DNA of 64,000 nucleotides from contig BDIU01000099.1 in the NCBI GenBank assembly GCA_002118135.1, forward strand, positions 372,001 through 436,000, read 5' to 3'. The stretch comes from Trebouxia sp. TZW2008 (lineage: Eukaryota; Chlorophyta; Trebouxiophyceae; Trebouxiales; Trebouxiaceae). The notes under the pieces were generated by a model, which saw only the letters and a list, made by a program, of their open reading frames with translations, did not search any database and was not told the origin of the DNA. The position numbers were made by a program, and so were the translations under genes. Shown piece after piece: positions 1-12,037 of the stretch (position 1 is the first letter of the stretch; each line of letters begins with the position of its first letter).

Positions 1-257
1 CCATGCAAACATGAAGTCATTGGAGCCAGACGAGGCGCACTTTGAAGTCACTACTTTAGGGTTTAGGCCCCTTGATGCTGGTCAGCAAAATCAAGCAGCT
101 TTTGCAAAGGCAACTTGTTGTTCACATCAACATCATGCCAAACTGTCTCATACGTAGACTAGACTGTATGGCAACATTGGTTTGCTTTGCAAGCAATGAC
201 AAGGTGATCAGGAACTAAATGAACCGTTCTGAATGTGTTGTCAGAATGGTAAATCAC

Positions 258-3200
258 CTGCTGAGCTTGGAGTGAAGCCTAGTTGCCTGCCAGCTGCCAA
301 ATCAACTTTTGGAGCATCAAAGACTGAGTTGCCTTTTGCAGGCGCCATCTCTTGCTCTTCTTCCTCCTCACTCTCTGAACTTAGTCCTTTTTCACGCCGA
401 GCCTCCTGTGTTGTTACACCATATCAGGCCAGCTTTTGAGAACTGCACTACTTGAGGCCATTTCTGCTTTGTTGAGATGGCTCACTGGCCTTGTATGGAC
501 TTGCAGTGCCACACAAACCCACTCGGTTGAGAATGCATGGGTCACCTGACGCAGGATTGGTGTGCGCATAACTAGTCGCCTTCGATCACCCTCTTGATTT
601 TCGCTACGAGCAGCGTGGACATTGATTGCTGGCAAAGCATCAGAATCACGCTGAGTACCAGTGTTGCGTGCAAGCCAAACACTGCCTAGAGCAGCATGCC
701 TGTGTCTTGTCCAAAGCCACAGCTCCTTTGACAATATAATGTCAGCAATGCAACAAGCTCATATCACAGAGCCCTTGCGTAGCACTTACACTTGCACTAC
801 ATAAATGCAGCCTTGCTGAAATCAAGGACCTGTGCACAGCCAGTATCGAGCAAGGATTCGTGTTTTTGTGTGTTAGCTCACAAAAGGTGTTGTGCATTGG
901 TGCTGAACAAACAGTATAAATGTGCTTGCCAGGAGTACATGAAACATGTGGCAAGGGTACCTGTCTCTTCTGCTTTTTCTGTCTTTGCTTTTCCTGCTGT
1001 TCTTGCTGCTCCTTCAGCTGCTTTGCTTCCTTCTTCTTCTGCTTCTCCTGTTGCTCCAGCTGCTCTTGCATCTGCTTCGCCTCCTTCTTCTTCTGCTTCT
1101 CCAGCTGCTCTTGCAACTCCTGTCATGACAACAGAGCTGAGTCATGCACTGTGTGCAACACCCCCTTATCAACTGTTTACATGGCGATGCAACAGTGCAC
1201 ACCCCAGACAGGCCTGACTGATGCAACCCTTGCCCTTTGAAACAGCCAATTTGATAGATTGATTTACCGTGGCACAAATTGAACAGAAAACAAGCACACA
1301 GCTGGCTGGCACAGAGGCAGGGGCGCAGAGACTGGGGTATCAGAGGAGGAGTTGGGGGGGAGTTGGGGCGGGGGGGATCTGGGGGGCAGGGGCTGGCAGC
1401 AGAGGCCAGTTGTCTATGCATGCTCATTAGTCATGGTGCCAGCGCATGCTGCATGCAAAAGACTGGAGTGTGGACAGAAAACCAAACGCGCTGTCAGCAA
1501 CAGTCAATGGTTTGCTGCCAATCGCATCACACGCTGAACAGCTTTGGCTGGTGCTCTGTACCTCATCATCAGTACATGCTGAATGATTTGTTACCTGCTG
1601 CTGCTTGAGCTCCCTTTTCCTCTGCTTCTCCTCCTGCTTCTGCTGCTCCCGTTCTGCCTTTTCTTCAGCTTTGCTTCTTTCTGCAGATAATATGTACCAC
1701 TTTGAGCATGCGGACCGCGAATGTATATGCAATTTCTGATCAAAATGCGTTCAGTCACAGCACAGAGGGTTTGTGACAAAAACTTTGCTGCCTTGGAACA
1801 GCAGAAAAAGATCTTGGGAGCAATTTGCATGAGGAGAGGGTTCAATGACACAACGTTGTAATTTGGGTTCAGACAGCTTGCAAGATACAAGAAACATGCT
1901 TGGCTGCTTGCCGTACACAGTGCTTTCTGGATGCATGCTCTAGTGCTGTATGCAGGTGCTTTGCTTGGCGTCAGCATCTGCATCAAAATTTGCAGCTGCG
2001 TCGCCCATCGATGCAAGCTCATGCATTACATGCAGGCGCTTTGCAGATGATCACACCTGCATGTAAAGCCGCAGCTGCGTTGCTTGCAATTGCCTGCTTT
2101 TGTGCTGGTTGTGTGCGCTTTGCTTTGCATCTCACCTGCATGGAAGGCCGCAGCTGCATTGCCTCCACGTGCTGCAGATGGTGTGGCTGACTCTCTCTTA
2201 TCACTGCTCTTCCTGCTCTGTGCTGCTGCCATGTTGGCTTTGCGGGCAGCAAAAGCATCTTCTGAAAGGCCAGTAAAACCAGTCTCATGCGCTGCAAGCT
2301 CAGCACTCAGCCCAGTAGCAGAAGCTGCATCAGCACCAGGCGCTGAAGTAGGATACGCTGTATCCCGCTTGACACCCTTCCTTGGGCTGGCTTGAGCCGC
2401 TGCCATGTTGGCTTTGCGTGCAGCAAAGGTGTCCTGTGACAGATTGGCAAAGCCCACTTGCTCTGGTGCAAGCTCAACATCATCACTGTCTGAGGATCTG
2501 CGCTGGATTGTTGCCTTGTCAGCAGCTGTTCCAGACGCAGAGAATGTTCCAGGGCTGGTAGAGGCAGGACCCTTGGCAGTGTTGCCGACTGATGGAACCA
2601 GGTAGGACGTCTCCTTCCTGGCTGCTTGCTTTCTGGGGCTGCCTGATGCCATGTTGGCTTTGCGTGCAGCATAGGCGTCCTGTGACAGATTGGCAAAGCC
2701 CGTTTCCTCAGGCGACAGCTCAACATCGTCACTGTCTGAGGCTCTTTGCTGGACTGTCTCCTTATCAGCCGCTGCCTCAGGGGCAGACATTGCTTCAGGG
2801 GCGAACGCTGTAGGCCCCTTGGCCGTGTTGCCAGCTGTTGGAACCAGGTAGGATGTCTCCTTCCTGCCTGCTTGCTTCCTTGGACTCCCGGATGTCATGT
2901 TGGCTTTGCGTGCAGCATAAGCGTCCTGTGACAGGTTTGCAAAGCCTATCTCCTCAGGCGACAGCTCAACATCATCACCCTCAGTAGCAGATCTGCCCAA
3001 GGCAGGTGCCTTCCCAGCAGCACCAGTAGGCGCTTGCACCTGTGCTGGCGTGTTGTCAAAGGCACTGTGAGGTGCTGCTGGGACAACATATGTTCTGTCT
3101 GTCTTGCCTGCTTGCTTCCTTGGACTGCCCGATGCCATGTTGGCTTTACGTGCAGCATAAGCGTCGTGTGACAGGTTTGCAAAGCCCATCTCCTCAGGCG

Positions 3201-6200
3201 ACAGCTCGACATCATCACCCTCAGTAGTAGATCTGCCCAAGGCAGGTGCCTTCCCAGCAGCACCAGTAGGCGCTTGAACCTGTGCTGGGGTGTTGTCAAA
3301 GGCACCGTGAGGTGCTGCTGGGACAATGTATGTTTTGTCTGTCTTGCCTGCTTGCTTCTTGGGGCTTCCTTGAGCCGCTGCCATGTTGGCTTTGCGGGCA
3401 GCAAAGGCGTCCTGTGATAGACCAGTAAAGCCTGTCTCATGAGGTGCAAGCTCAAGGCCTTCGCCAGTTGTGGAGGCTGCATCACTCCCAAGTGCTGAGG
3501 CTGGATATGCTGTATCCCTCTTGACAGCCTTCTTTGGGCTACCTTGAGCCGCTGCCATGTTGGCTTTGCGAGCAGCAAAAGCGTTTTGTGACAGACCCGC
3601 AAAGCCGACTTCCTCTGATGAAAGCTCTGTGTCTTCACTGTGAGCAGAGCGGCTCTTGACAGCTGGCTGGGCCATGACTGATGCAGCAGGCGCAACTGCG
3701 CTGGCAGCTGGGGCTACAGCCCTGGTGGCTGGGGCTGGACTCGGGTAAGCTTTATCCTTCTTGTCCTTCTTCTTTTGCTTCTTGCCCTGAGCCTGATCCA
3801 TCTTGGCTTTCAGCGCTGCAAAGGCGTCTTGTGGTTGGCCCGCAAAGCCCAGCTCTGCTGGTGACAGCTCAACATCGTCATCATCATCAGTCTCGCTGCG
3901 CTTTCCCTTGGCGGCGTTCTGGACAGGTTGACTGGGTGACTCGCTGTCTTCTGAGACTTGAGGCAGCGAACGCGGCGCCTGAGTCCTAAAGGGTGTGACC
4001 TGCAGTTGGAGATACGGTCCGTCAATCACTGAGACCGCTCATGACAGCAGCAATGTTTGGTGTTATGGGGCAATGATGATGAAAAGCCAATGATTAGCCA
4101 ATGACTGGTACCAAGGATCATGACGTCAAACAGGACAGCTGCAAATGCCTGCACAGTGTGTAGTGTTAGTGATAATGGTAGCGGCTGACAAAAGCGCCAA
4201 CAACATCAGTAGCAGTGCCAGGCAATCAGGAAAAACACAACGATAGCAAACACAAAATGTTGCTGGAAAAGCAATGAAAACTTTTACACTATCAAAAGAC
4301 AGCAAAAGCCCATGCAATAATAAAAGCCCATCATGATGCCACAATAGGATTTGTGCAGAAGAGCTTGCTTTTGCAGTGATGCTGATAGCGCTGGGCTGAG
4401 CATGGTTTTCAGATTTTCAGATGGCATGCCGATCTGCGTAACGTTGATACCACTGAGCTGTGCATGAAATTGGACGTGCTCACCCTTGCAGTGATGCTGA
4501 TAGCGCTGGGCTGAGCATGGGTTTCAGATGGCATGCTCCTCTGAGTGATGCTGATGGCACTGGCAGACACAGGTCCTGGAGCTGACTGCCTCTCTGATGC
4601 TTCCCTTTGCTTGGCTGCTTCTTCTTGCTGTGAAGGGGAGGCAAAGGGCACTGGTGCAGCTGAGGGAGCAAACACTGCTGGCAGTGCCCTTGACTCATGA
4701 GCTGCCTGGATGCGCAAGCAGATGTCAGGTGCAAGAAGGCTATCCATCTAAGCTAGCCAGCACGATAAGCTTTATGGTCAGTATTGATGACAGAGCTGCG
4801 TATATTACAGGCAACGGCAACGTTGTAAGCCCAAGTGAAGCAAACAGACGCTGACAAGCATGGGCCCATTGCAGCCTGACAGTATCAAATTGGCTGTTAT
4901 TGCAAAACAGCCATATGAAAGAGAAAGGAAAGCTCTATCTCCGAAAGAGAGAGGAAAAGTCTATCTCTGAAAGAGAAAGGAAAAGTCTTGACAATTAATC
5001 AGACAATGTTCTGTGCAATGCATTGAGCAGACCTCTGGTCATTTTCAGCAAAGCCATGGCATGAATGCAGAGCACTGAGGACCCAACACTGAAGAACAAG
5101 CTGGTTCCTGTTTGTCAACATGCGTCTTGACTGTGACCTGCTTACTGACCTGAGGTGCTATTTGCTCCAGTGGTGATGCAGCAGCAGGTTGCGTGGTCTG
5201 ACCTGAAGCAGGTGTAACACCTATTGCAGCTAGACTGCCGGCAGACTCGCCGTTGCTTGCACCTGCAAAACCAATGTACACTTTTCACTGCAACACGTCT
5301 GATGTGAGGCAGAATCGACGCCATTTGCTGCTACTTTACAGTTTAGCTGGTCATCAACAAATCTCTAGCTTGAGAGTGAATTTTCACAGTACAACCTTAA
5401 CACTGCTGGACACTGGCAGGGATATGCTACTGTTGCTTGTGCAGCAGCAGGTTGTTCATTGACAACATTGACAATGGCTACATGCCATTTGTATTGCTGA
5501 CTGTTACGTTGCAACAGGTTTATGTGCTTTTTGGTGCCGGATATGTGTGTACTGCATGACACACTTTCCATGACTCACAAGCAGCAGTAACATCAAACCA
5601 GCATGACAGTTAGCAATGGCTCTTGTGCCAAGCCACTGCGCAACTAGCTAAATGCGTCACAGCTGTACCTGGTGGCTGATCTGCCTGAGAATGCATCTGG
5701 AAAGGAGGGCTGGCAGCTGTTGTCTTGAGTGGGCTGGGGCCTTGCCCAACATCCCAGGCAACAGCAGGTCCTGGCACCTGCAGAATCAGGCACAGAAAAG
5801 CATTCAGTTATAACAAGCATCAGGGGTAGCTATCGCAGCCTTGTGCCCTGCACTCCTCAAATTCATCAAAGTCCCAGGGGAGGGCAGCTCGTGGACCCTT
5901 CAGCATGTATCATGAGTCAGCCAAGAGAGGCAGCATTGGGGACTGTGAGTGTATACTTGTGCACTGCAGCCCTTCAATACAGTCTAAGGTCAGATATGCA
6001 ATAACATCAAATGCAATACTTCACGATTGAGCATGACTGCAGATCATTTGACTTGGCTCCAAGTACAACGTTGCGGTGCTGGCATCAGCTCAGGCAGGAG
6101 TTGCAACTCTGATTCTGTTATGCTTGAAGGTAGCGAGGCTTTGCACCTTCAGCGTAGGCAGAACTGTTTCATCTTGTCCCTTCTTGCGGGCCCTTTCCCT

Positions 6201-8526
6201 GTCCTTGATCAGGTCCAGCATGTCTTGCTGGTCCTCCTGAAGCCGCTTGAGGAACATCTTCAACCCAGACTCTTCTACCAGGCCAAAGCTCCCTACACAA
6301 CAGCATGGCATACCTCACTTCATGTCTGGCTGCCAACAGCAGAGCTACTTTTGATAAACCTCATTTGAACAGCCAAGGTTCTATTAATTCAACTACACCC
6401 AAGCAGAGCAGTTGCAGAATGCATAAAGTAGAATATGCACAAGCTTCCTGCAGCAGCTAAGCAGTGTCCCTAAGTAGTTCAAAAGCACCGCTGTCAATTT
6501 GTGCCAGAGCACTTGGCCTGCTTGTGTGGACACTGAAGCATGCAGTGGTGCAATCAAGCCTGATGCAGACAGAAAGTGAGGATTTGCAAGGATCTGTAAG
6601 GAAGCTTGAGCAATTGAGACAATGACAAGGTGAGCACACCTTGGGTCTGGATCTCAAGAGCAGAAAGGCTAGGGATCCTCGTGCCCTTCTTTGCAGGGGG
6701 CTAATGGATTGAACAGCTGTAAATGCATGCAGTGCTGCAGCCAAGCCCGACGCTAAGCCATGTTGCATTTAATAAGAAGAAGACTCAAGAACAAGAAGAA
6801 CAGCAGGAGCAGACAAAAGAAGAGGAGTTCTTGAGCTCACCTTGGGTCTGGATCTCCAGAGCAGTGAGGCTAGGCATCCGCATGCCCTTCTTGGCTGGGG
6901 GCGCGTTGAAGCTGACAGCCGTGAACTCCTCTGGGGCATCTTCAGGGTTGCTGAAATCCAGCTTCAGCAAATCCTTGGCCACCTCAAAGCCAGTCATGCC
7001 CCCTGCAATCCAGGAAATTGTCAAAGATCTGATGTCAAAAGCAGACCAAGGCGCAAATAAGCAAAGCGGATGCAGCTTCAGCAAATCCTTGGCCACCTCA
7101 AACCCAGTCATGACCCCTGCAGTTTAGCAGATGATTAGACAGCAATTTTGCTGCAAGTGAGTGAGACTCCAAACAATGTTTGCTGGCAACTGCTTAGGAA
7201 TCAAAAATGTGATTCTCTGCCATGGACTCATGACGCAATCACATTATGTTGTGCACATATGGAATGATGGAGCAAGTGTCTAAGGTAAGTGCAGGACATT
7301 GGACCCGCAAGGTCAAGCGCAAATGTGCTAGACACATAGCCACACTCAGATGCTACTCACTCAAACACTTCTGATGTTCATGGTCAAGACAAGTACCAAA
7401 AACCAGGATGCATATCGCAATGACGAGGGAGGCAGGAAAACGAGGTCGCAGCAGCCAAGTGTAAATGCGACTGGCGGCAGCCCTTGTCATTGCACAATCA
7501 CAAGCAGACAGCGCATGCGCCACAGCATTAGGACATAGAGAATGGCTGCAGCAGTCTGTCTGGAAGTGTGAAATTGATACAAGCACGCAACCCAGTGCAT
7601 CAGCCGTGACAGTCACAGCAGAGGCTGAAGCCGAAACTATTGCAGTTCAGCATGTATCACACCTGATGGCACAAATCTGTCTGGCTCAACCTTGATTTCA
7701 GGAGCCTCAGCATATTCTTCTTCCACTGAGGGCCCAGCAAAGCCCTTGGGGGGCATTACCACAAGTACCCTGTTCTGAGCAATCGCATCCTTGATCTGTT
7801 GCTGCTGCCCCTCCAAACGCTTCAGCTCAGCATACAGCAACTGCATCATAGCTTGATTGTCTCCACTAGTGCCTGCAGGAATTGCATCAACTCTATTCAG
7901 CGTGGAAGCAGGGAACAGTAGCGCAATGTTTCACCATTCGCGCTGTAATGGCATCCTTGATCTATTGCTGCTGTCCCTTCAAGCGCTCCAGCTCAGCGTA
8001 TAGCAGATGCATCATTGCTTGATTATGTCTTATAGTGCCTGCAGGAGTTGCAGCAATTCCTGCACCATTCAGCATGGGAGTGCAGCATTGTAGCACAACC
8101 TTTTGCCGCTGTGCCTGCAGCCACCTCATTGGTGTCGTGCAGCTTGCAGGACATTGCATTAATGCTGACGAAGATGTGCACAGCATGCAACCTTTCAGTG
8201 CAGCCAAATCCAATTCAAGTTAGTCAGCCCTTGAGTCAGCGACACACCTGCAAACTTTTCCTGAGCTGGATTAATGGAAGCTGGTGTATGCGCCTGAGCT
8301 GATGGTGCAGCTGCCTCTGCTGTGGTTGCTTTGGACACTGTCTGTGGGCCAAGTTGGGCTTTGCTATCTGCTGCATTGGCCGCCATAGACAGTGTCTGTG
8401 GGCCAAGCTGGGCTTTGCTATCTGCTGCACTAGCTGCCATTGACACTGTCTTCCTCAGTTGCTCTTGCTGGTCGCCCACACGCTTGAGCTCTGACAGCAG
8501 CATATCCTGCTGAGCCCGACCTTGCT
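258..8526 (-). CDS. Gene A: repeat- and coiled-coil-containing adaptor-like protein (partial)
   Basis: I see eleven phase-consistent exons: 8526-8248, 7872-7663, 7002-6841, 6292-6147, 5777-5669, 5262-5150, 4705-4484, 3999-2136, 1680-1595, 1119-961 and 405-258, about 1,166 codons. Neither the true start nor the stop is resolved; the last exon ends at a donor, so the gene probably continues past the left edge. N-terminal modules are a helix of the type ELKRVGDQQEQL, a second ELKRLEGQQQQ helix followed by an acidic stretch ending DRFVPSG, a GGMTGF-VAKDLLK motif, and a charged helix (FLKRLQEDQQDMLDLIKDRE). Ser/Pro/Ala-rich linkers lead to a 1.86-kb exon with eight repeats, then Gln/Lys/Glu coiled coils (EQLEKQKKKEAKQ) and an acidic tail. 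No catalytic domain is visible. The same N-terminal modules occur in gene C at 36.0-38.9 kb and, in part, in gene B at 33.2-34.4 kb. I do not recognise the family; a cytosolic scaffold is only an inference from the composition. Confidence 0.7.
2280..3920 (-). repeat. Eight-unit protein repeat inside gene A
   Basis: Eight units share a core reading EL[SA]P-E-GF followed by LSQDA[FY]AARKANM, then a basic GSP[RK]K linker and a conserved Tyr about 40 residues on. Units are separated by Ala/Pro-rich spacers of variable length. The spacers of two central units are nearly identical (both carry AFDNTPAQVQAP), which points to recent unit duplication, while the outer units are more diverged. I recognise no named repeat family. 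Confidence 0.85.
4917..4990. repeat. Short tandem repeat, about 31-bp unit
   Basis: About two and a half purine-rich units contain GAAAGAGAAAGGAAAAGTCT with a TCTATCTCT spacer. They lie in an intron of gene A, and no coding sense is visible. Confidence 0.8.
6635..6705 (-). repeat. Partial copy of the 3' part of gene A exon 7002-6841
   Basis: The plus strand reads ACACCTTGGGTCTGGATCTC and continues similarly to the exon end at 6841-6900, including the donor side. The coding content has decayed. A copy of the other end of the same exon (MTGFEVAKDLLKL) lies at about 7,065-7,115, so both flanks of this exon carry remnants of it. Confidence 0.65.
7940..8060 (-). repeat. Partial copy of gene A exon 7872-7663
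   Basis: The minus strand repeats the acceptor and the first part of the next exon (AMM-LLYAELERLKGQQQQ against AMMQLLYAELKRLEGQQQQ). It has no matching donor and loses the downstream coding part. It lies in the intron between exons 8526-8248 and 7872-7663. This is one of many such partial exon copies in the window. Confidence 0.7.
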
Positions 8527-9051
8527 CTGCAGACATGCAGTAATTTCTCCATGTTACCAAGCACCAGAGAATTGTCTTATATTACATTGGCTTTGGTCAG
8601 AAGTACCACTGCAGGCAGAATGCAGTGGTTAGCTTGAATTGCACTGTCCTTACAGCAAGAGGGTCCCCATACTGAGTATCGTTATCAGAAGAACTGAATG
8701 CAGCAGATTTTGAAATGGGGATCCAAATTGGAGCAGAAGCTTTGAACCCTAGAGCCTTCTAGCTGGTGTGCATGCAAATGCAATGATGGCAAGTCTGTGT
8801 GCTGTTGATGTGACAGCAACGCCGTAGGTGGGTTCAAGTGAAGTCGTCATACGCTAATTTGATGCTGAGCAGTCTAGAGTGTAATATTGAGCAGATATTG
8901 CTTGAGGTGGCAGCACCTGGTCTGGTCATGTTCCCTGCTTTGATGGTGTCTTGTCTGTACACGCTGCCAGCTTGCATGGCGTCCTGTGTTTGCATCTGGT
9001 AATCTTGGACAGGTTCACCAGTTCTGCATCATCCAGCGTTTTCATCTCGGT

Positions 9052-9400
9052 CCTGAGGTTAGCGTGGTATGACTGCAATGTTGTAGCAAACACAGTACCT
9101 TGTGTTTGCAGATGAAACCCTGCTGTAAGTTTGCGAGGCAGTGATCACGCTCTGTTTGTTGACCAACTCTTGCCAGTGTACAATCAGTTCTGAAGCTTTG
9201 GGCGAGTCTACTGCAACGGCAGGTGGCTTTCGACCAGAGAAATCCTGTGCACTATCTTCCGACGGCACGACAGCGACAGGGCCGTCAGCCTCCTGCCAAG
9301 CCTGCTCCTGACTGCCCTGAATGGTGTCGCTGGCGACGGTGACACTGGGGTAACAGGCCTTGCTGTGATGCTTGCGGCGCAGTCTAACGCATCAAAGCAG
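9052..9400 (-). CDS. Candidate 5' exons of gene A
   Basis: On the minus strand an open stretch reads toward a GTACTG donor after position 9099 and contains KASELIVHWQELVNKQ. From 9052 downward a second stretch, after a CAG acceptor, begins TEMKTLDDAELVNLSK and joins it in frame. Both look coding in composition, and no other gene explains them. I could not find the exon that would link them in phase to the 8526 exon, so their assignment to gene A is tentative. Confidence 0.35.
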
Positions 9401-9409
9401 CTGCTATCG

Positions 9410-10202
9410 AGCAGTTTCTGGAATGTTTGTCCACCATCGCATGCTTCCATAAGAGATTTACAGGGCTCGACGCGTCATTGACTGACTTGGCAGATGATTT
9501 GCAAGCAAAGCTGCAAGCAATGGTGAAATCTAACAAGCAATTTACGCCTGCATGAACACAGCATGATTGCAATCCTGTCCTGTGCAGGTGCCTTCCGTTG
9601 ACATATTGACCAGTGTAACAGCATATCTTGATCGACGATTGACATCATGCCGGCTGCCAACTGATCAATTCATGCTGTACATGCACTGAATTCATGACTG
9701 TTGACTTTTACAAGTGCATCAGAGCAGCATGCGCATCAATTGAAATCAGCTACAGACACAGACGTGAGGGTACCGGTAGTCAGGATTATGATACAGCTCT
9801 TCGTTGATCAGAGGAAGGCGCTGCCAGGTTTCGGTTCCAGAAAGGATACCACAATTTGCACTCCATAACACAGCTTATGACAATGCTTTAAATTTTCTAG
9901 ACATGTTTGTGTGGCATTGCTGGGCAGCGTCCTTGCATGACGCCAAAGAATTTGATGCTGATGAGGACCTTGTGGATCAGGTGTATGCCCTTGAGACATG
10001 CTTATGACCCCATGCCATGACACTTTCTACAACACAGTCCACGCGTCATAGTGTTACTTTAGTTTACTAATCACTTTCAGGTGCTGCTGAACCCTTCAAT
10101 TCGACTGTGCTATTTGAGTAGCGGCCAGAAGAAGTTTTCCGACTTGACATGTAAATCTGATAGACTCATAATCACGCCCAAGTGAGTCTGATAGACACAT
10201 AG
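9410..10202. other. Intergenic, no gene seen
   Basis: The interval separates gene A from the F-box/LRR-like pseudogene. Only short unrelated open frames occur, and I see no RNA gene or strong repeat. Confidence 0.4.
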
Positions 10203-12037
10203 TCACATCCACTCATAGTCTGGGCCTTTGTCGACCACATGCACATGGTGTGCAGCTCTGAGCCAACTATGGAAATCTGTACCCCTACTTGGACCTATAT
10301 ATTCATATGGCAATGTCAAATGCTCGAAATTGACACAGTGCTGAAAACAGGTGCAAGCAGCACTGTCCAGCAACAGCGCAATGTCAGGGTCAGTCACGCA
10401 AAGATGGCGCACCATAGCAGGCAAGGTTGGCATGCAAGCATAGATGCCAACCTTTGACGTCTTAGAGTCAACAACGTTGTACTTGCTGGACTCCAGATCT
10501 GGAAAGAAATAGGCAAAAGGATCTGAACTCCCTAATGTCAATTTTGACAAGTTGGACAAGGCTGTTAGACAAGATGTAGCCTTGATTGTGAAAAGAGTGT
10601 GGCCATAAAACTCCAAGCTTGTCACACTAGGCGGTAATACCAAGGTGCAAGCCATGCGATGTGTGTCCATCGTGTTCAATGTGACATCTGTCAAATAGTC
10701 TGTAGCCATTAGATCTATCTGTCTACAGCAAATGCGTTTGAGCTTTAAATTGGAGAGATGGCGTGAGTGTGGCCTTCTCAACTGGATTTGTGCTTGACCA
10801 TGATTCTCAGATGGTTCCCCAGAGAAATGAAGTGTTTGCAAGTTTGAGCAGGTCTCCAAAGTCTGCAGTATGATATGAGCTACTTGCAATGCCGTCTTGT
10901 CAAGCGTGCTGTACGTGCCATCAATGCGCACCTCTACCAAACAGTCACTCCATACTGGATCTGCAATGCTAGCCAGTATGTTTCCCACGTCGTCTCCAAG
11001 GAGCTCACCACGGTCAAGATGGATCCGAGTTGTCTCATGCCTGCTGTGAGTCTGTACGTACGTAGCTCGCAGACATTCTCTACAGCTAGCACACTGGAGT
11101 CGACAATTGGCCATCCAGTGAACTTGAAGGTCTGCAAGGCTGGCCATGCCTCAAAATTAGTCCAAGACATTACCCCAGGTGAGCAGCAACTTGTGAGCTC
11201 CAAACAATCCAACTTAGTCAGTTTTGACACATGCCTCATGCCTTCATCAAGCTCACTTTTTCTGATGCTCAAGCTTGTCAAGCTCTGCAAGCATGTGATT
11301 GCCTCGTCATGGACACAAATGCAACAAAAGGATAGCTCAAGCTTGAGCAAGCATTTGAGATGCTCAGTGAAGGTCTGATAGACAGTCTGTTGCAAGTGCA
11401 AGTATAAGCCAGATTCACCCCAACCACCGATATAGCAGCTCTCAAGTGTTGAGGGAGATTTAGCCAACAAGTTGGCAAAAGCATTGCGACAGCTCTCAGG
11501 GACTTCCACCTTGAGCATCTTCTAGTCAGGTAGATCGACAAGGGATGGCATTACTGCCAAGGGATCCTTGCAGTGTGCATAGGCATTGCAGCCTCTTGAT
11601 TCCGCATAATTCATGGCCATGTTTTGCACCTTTGCGAGTCGCTCTGTGTAGTGGACAATGCAAGGAGCAAAATGCTCATCAATGATCAAGATGTGACACT
11701 CCAGTGGTACATGCGCCAAAGGACTGATGAGCTTTTGATCAATCAATGCCTGGACTTGACGACTTGCGGACGCATCTGCGGTGAGCTTCAGTTCTGCAAT
11801 ACTGACGCTGCTCCGCGCTGTCAGAAAAGCACTCCATTGCCGAAAAATCACAGCAGGCTCTCTGTAGTAGCTAAGACTGAAGCGTAGGTGCAATTTGCCT
11901 ATGGCGCTGTTGTTGACAGCGCTAAGCCAGCCCTGGCATGCGCAGGCAGCTGCGCAGTTGTCTCATGCATTGCTTTGCAGCTCAAGTGCGTCTTTGAGGA
12001 TTTGGAAAGGAAGCGATGCCCAGTCAGAACGCTGCAT
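10203..12037 (-). pseudogene. F-box/LRR-like gene, copy 1, broken
   Basis: The minus strand encodes an F-box-like N-terminus (LPFQILKDALELQ, then CAAACACQGWLSAV). Leucine-rich segments follow (CLLKLELSFC; LTSLSIRKSEL; LPPSVTSLEFYGHTL). It aligns along its length with copy 2 at 29,385-31,337. Compared with copy 2 it has an in-frame TGA at 11963-11965 where copy 2 has Leu, a TAG at 11522-11524 where copy 2 has TTA, and a net one-base loss near 11,030-11,060. That loss moves the rest into another frame. Both stops lie in the middle of conserved sequence, so introns do not explain them well. F-box LRR proteins usually select substrates for SCF ubiquitin ligases; here the reading frame is lost. 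Confidence 0.7.

Noticed and set aside
742..1116. Long low-complexity open frames on both strands (for example Ala/Ser-rich on plus)
   Set aside because: They are shadows of the Gln/Lys coiled-coil exon 1119-961 of gene A, which has splice sites in phase with its neighbours.
2307..3695. Alternative minus-strand frames across the repeat exon (His/Pro/Arg-rich)
   Set aside because: The periodicity of the DNA repeat opens other frames; only the frame with the conserved ELSPE-GF and AARKANM core joins its neighbours in phase.
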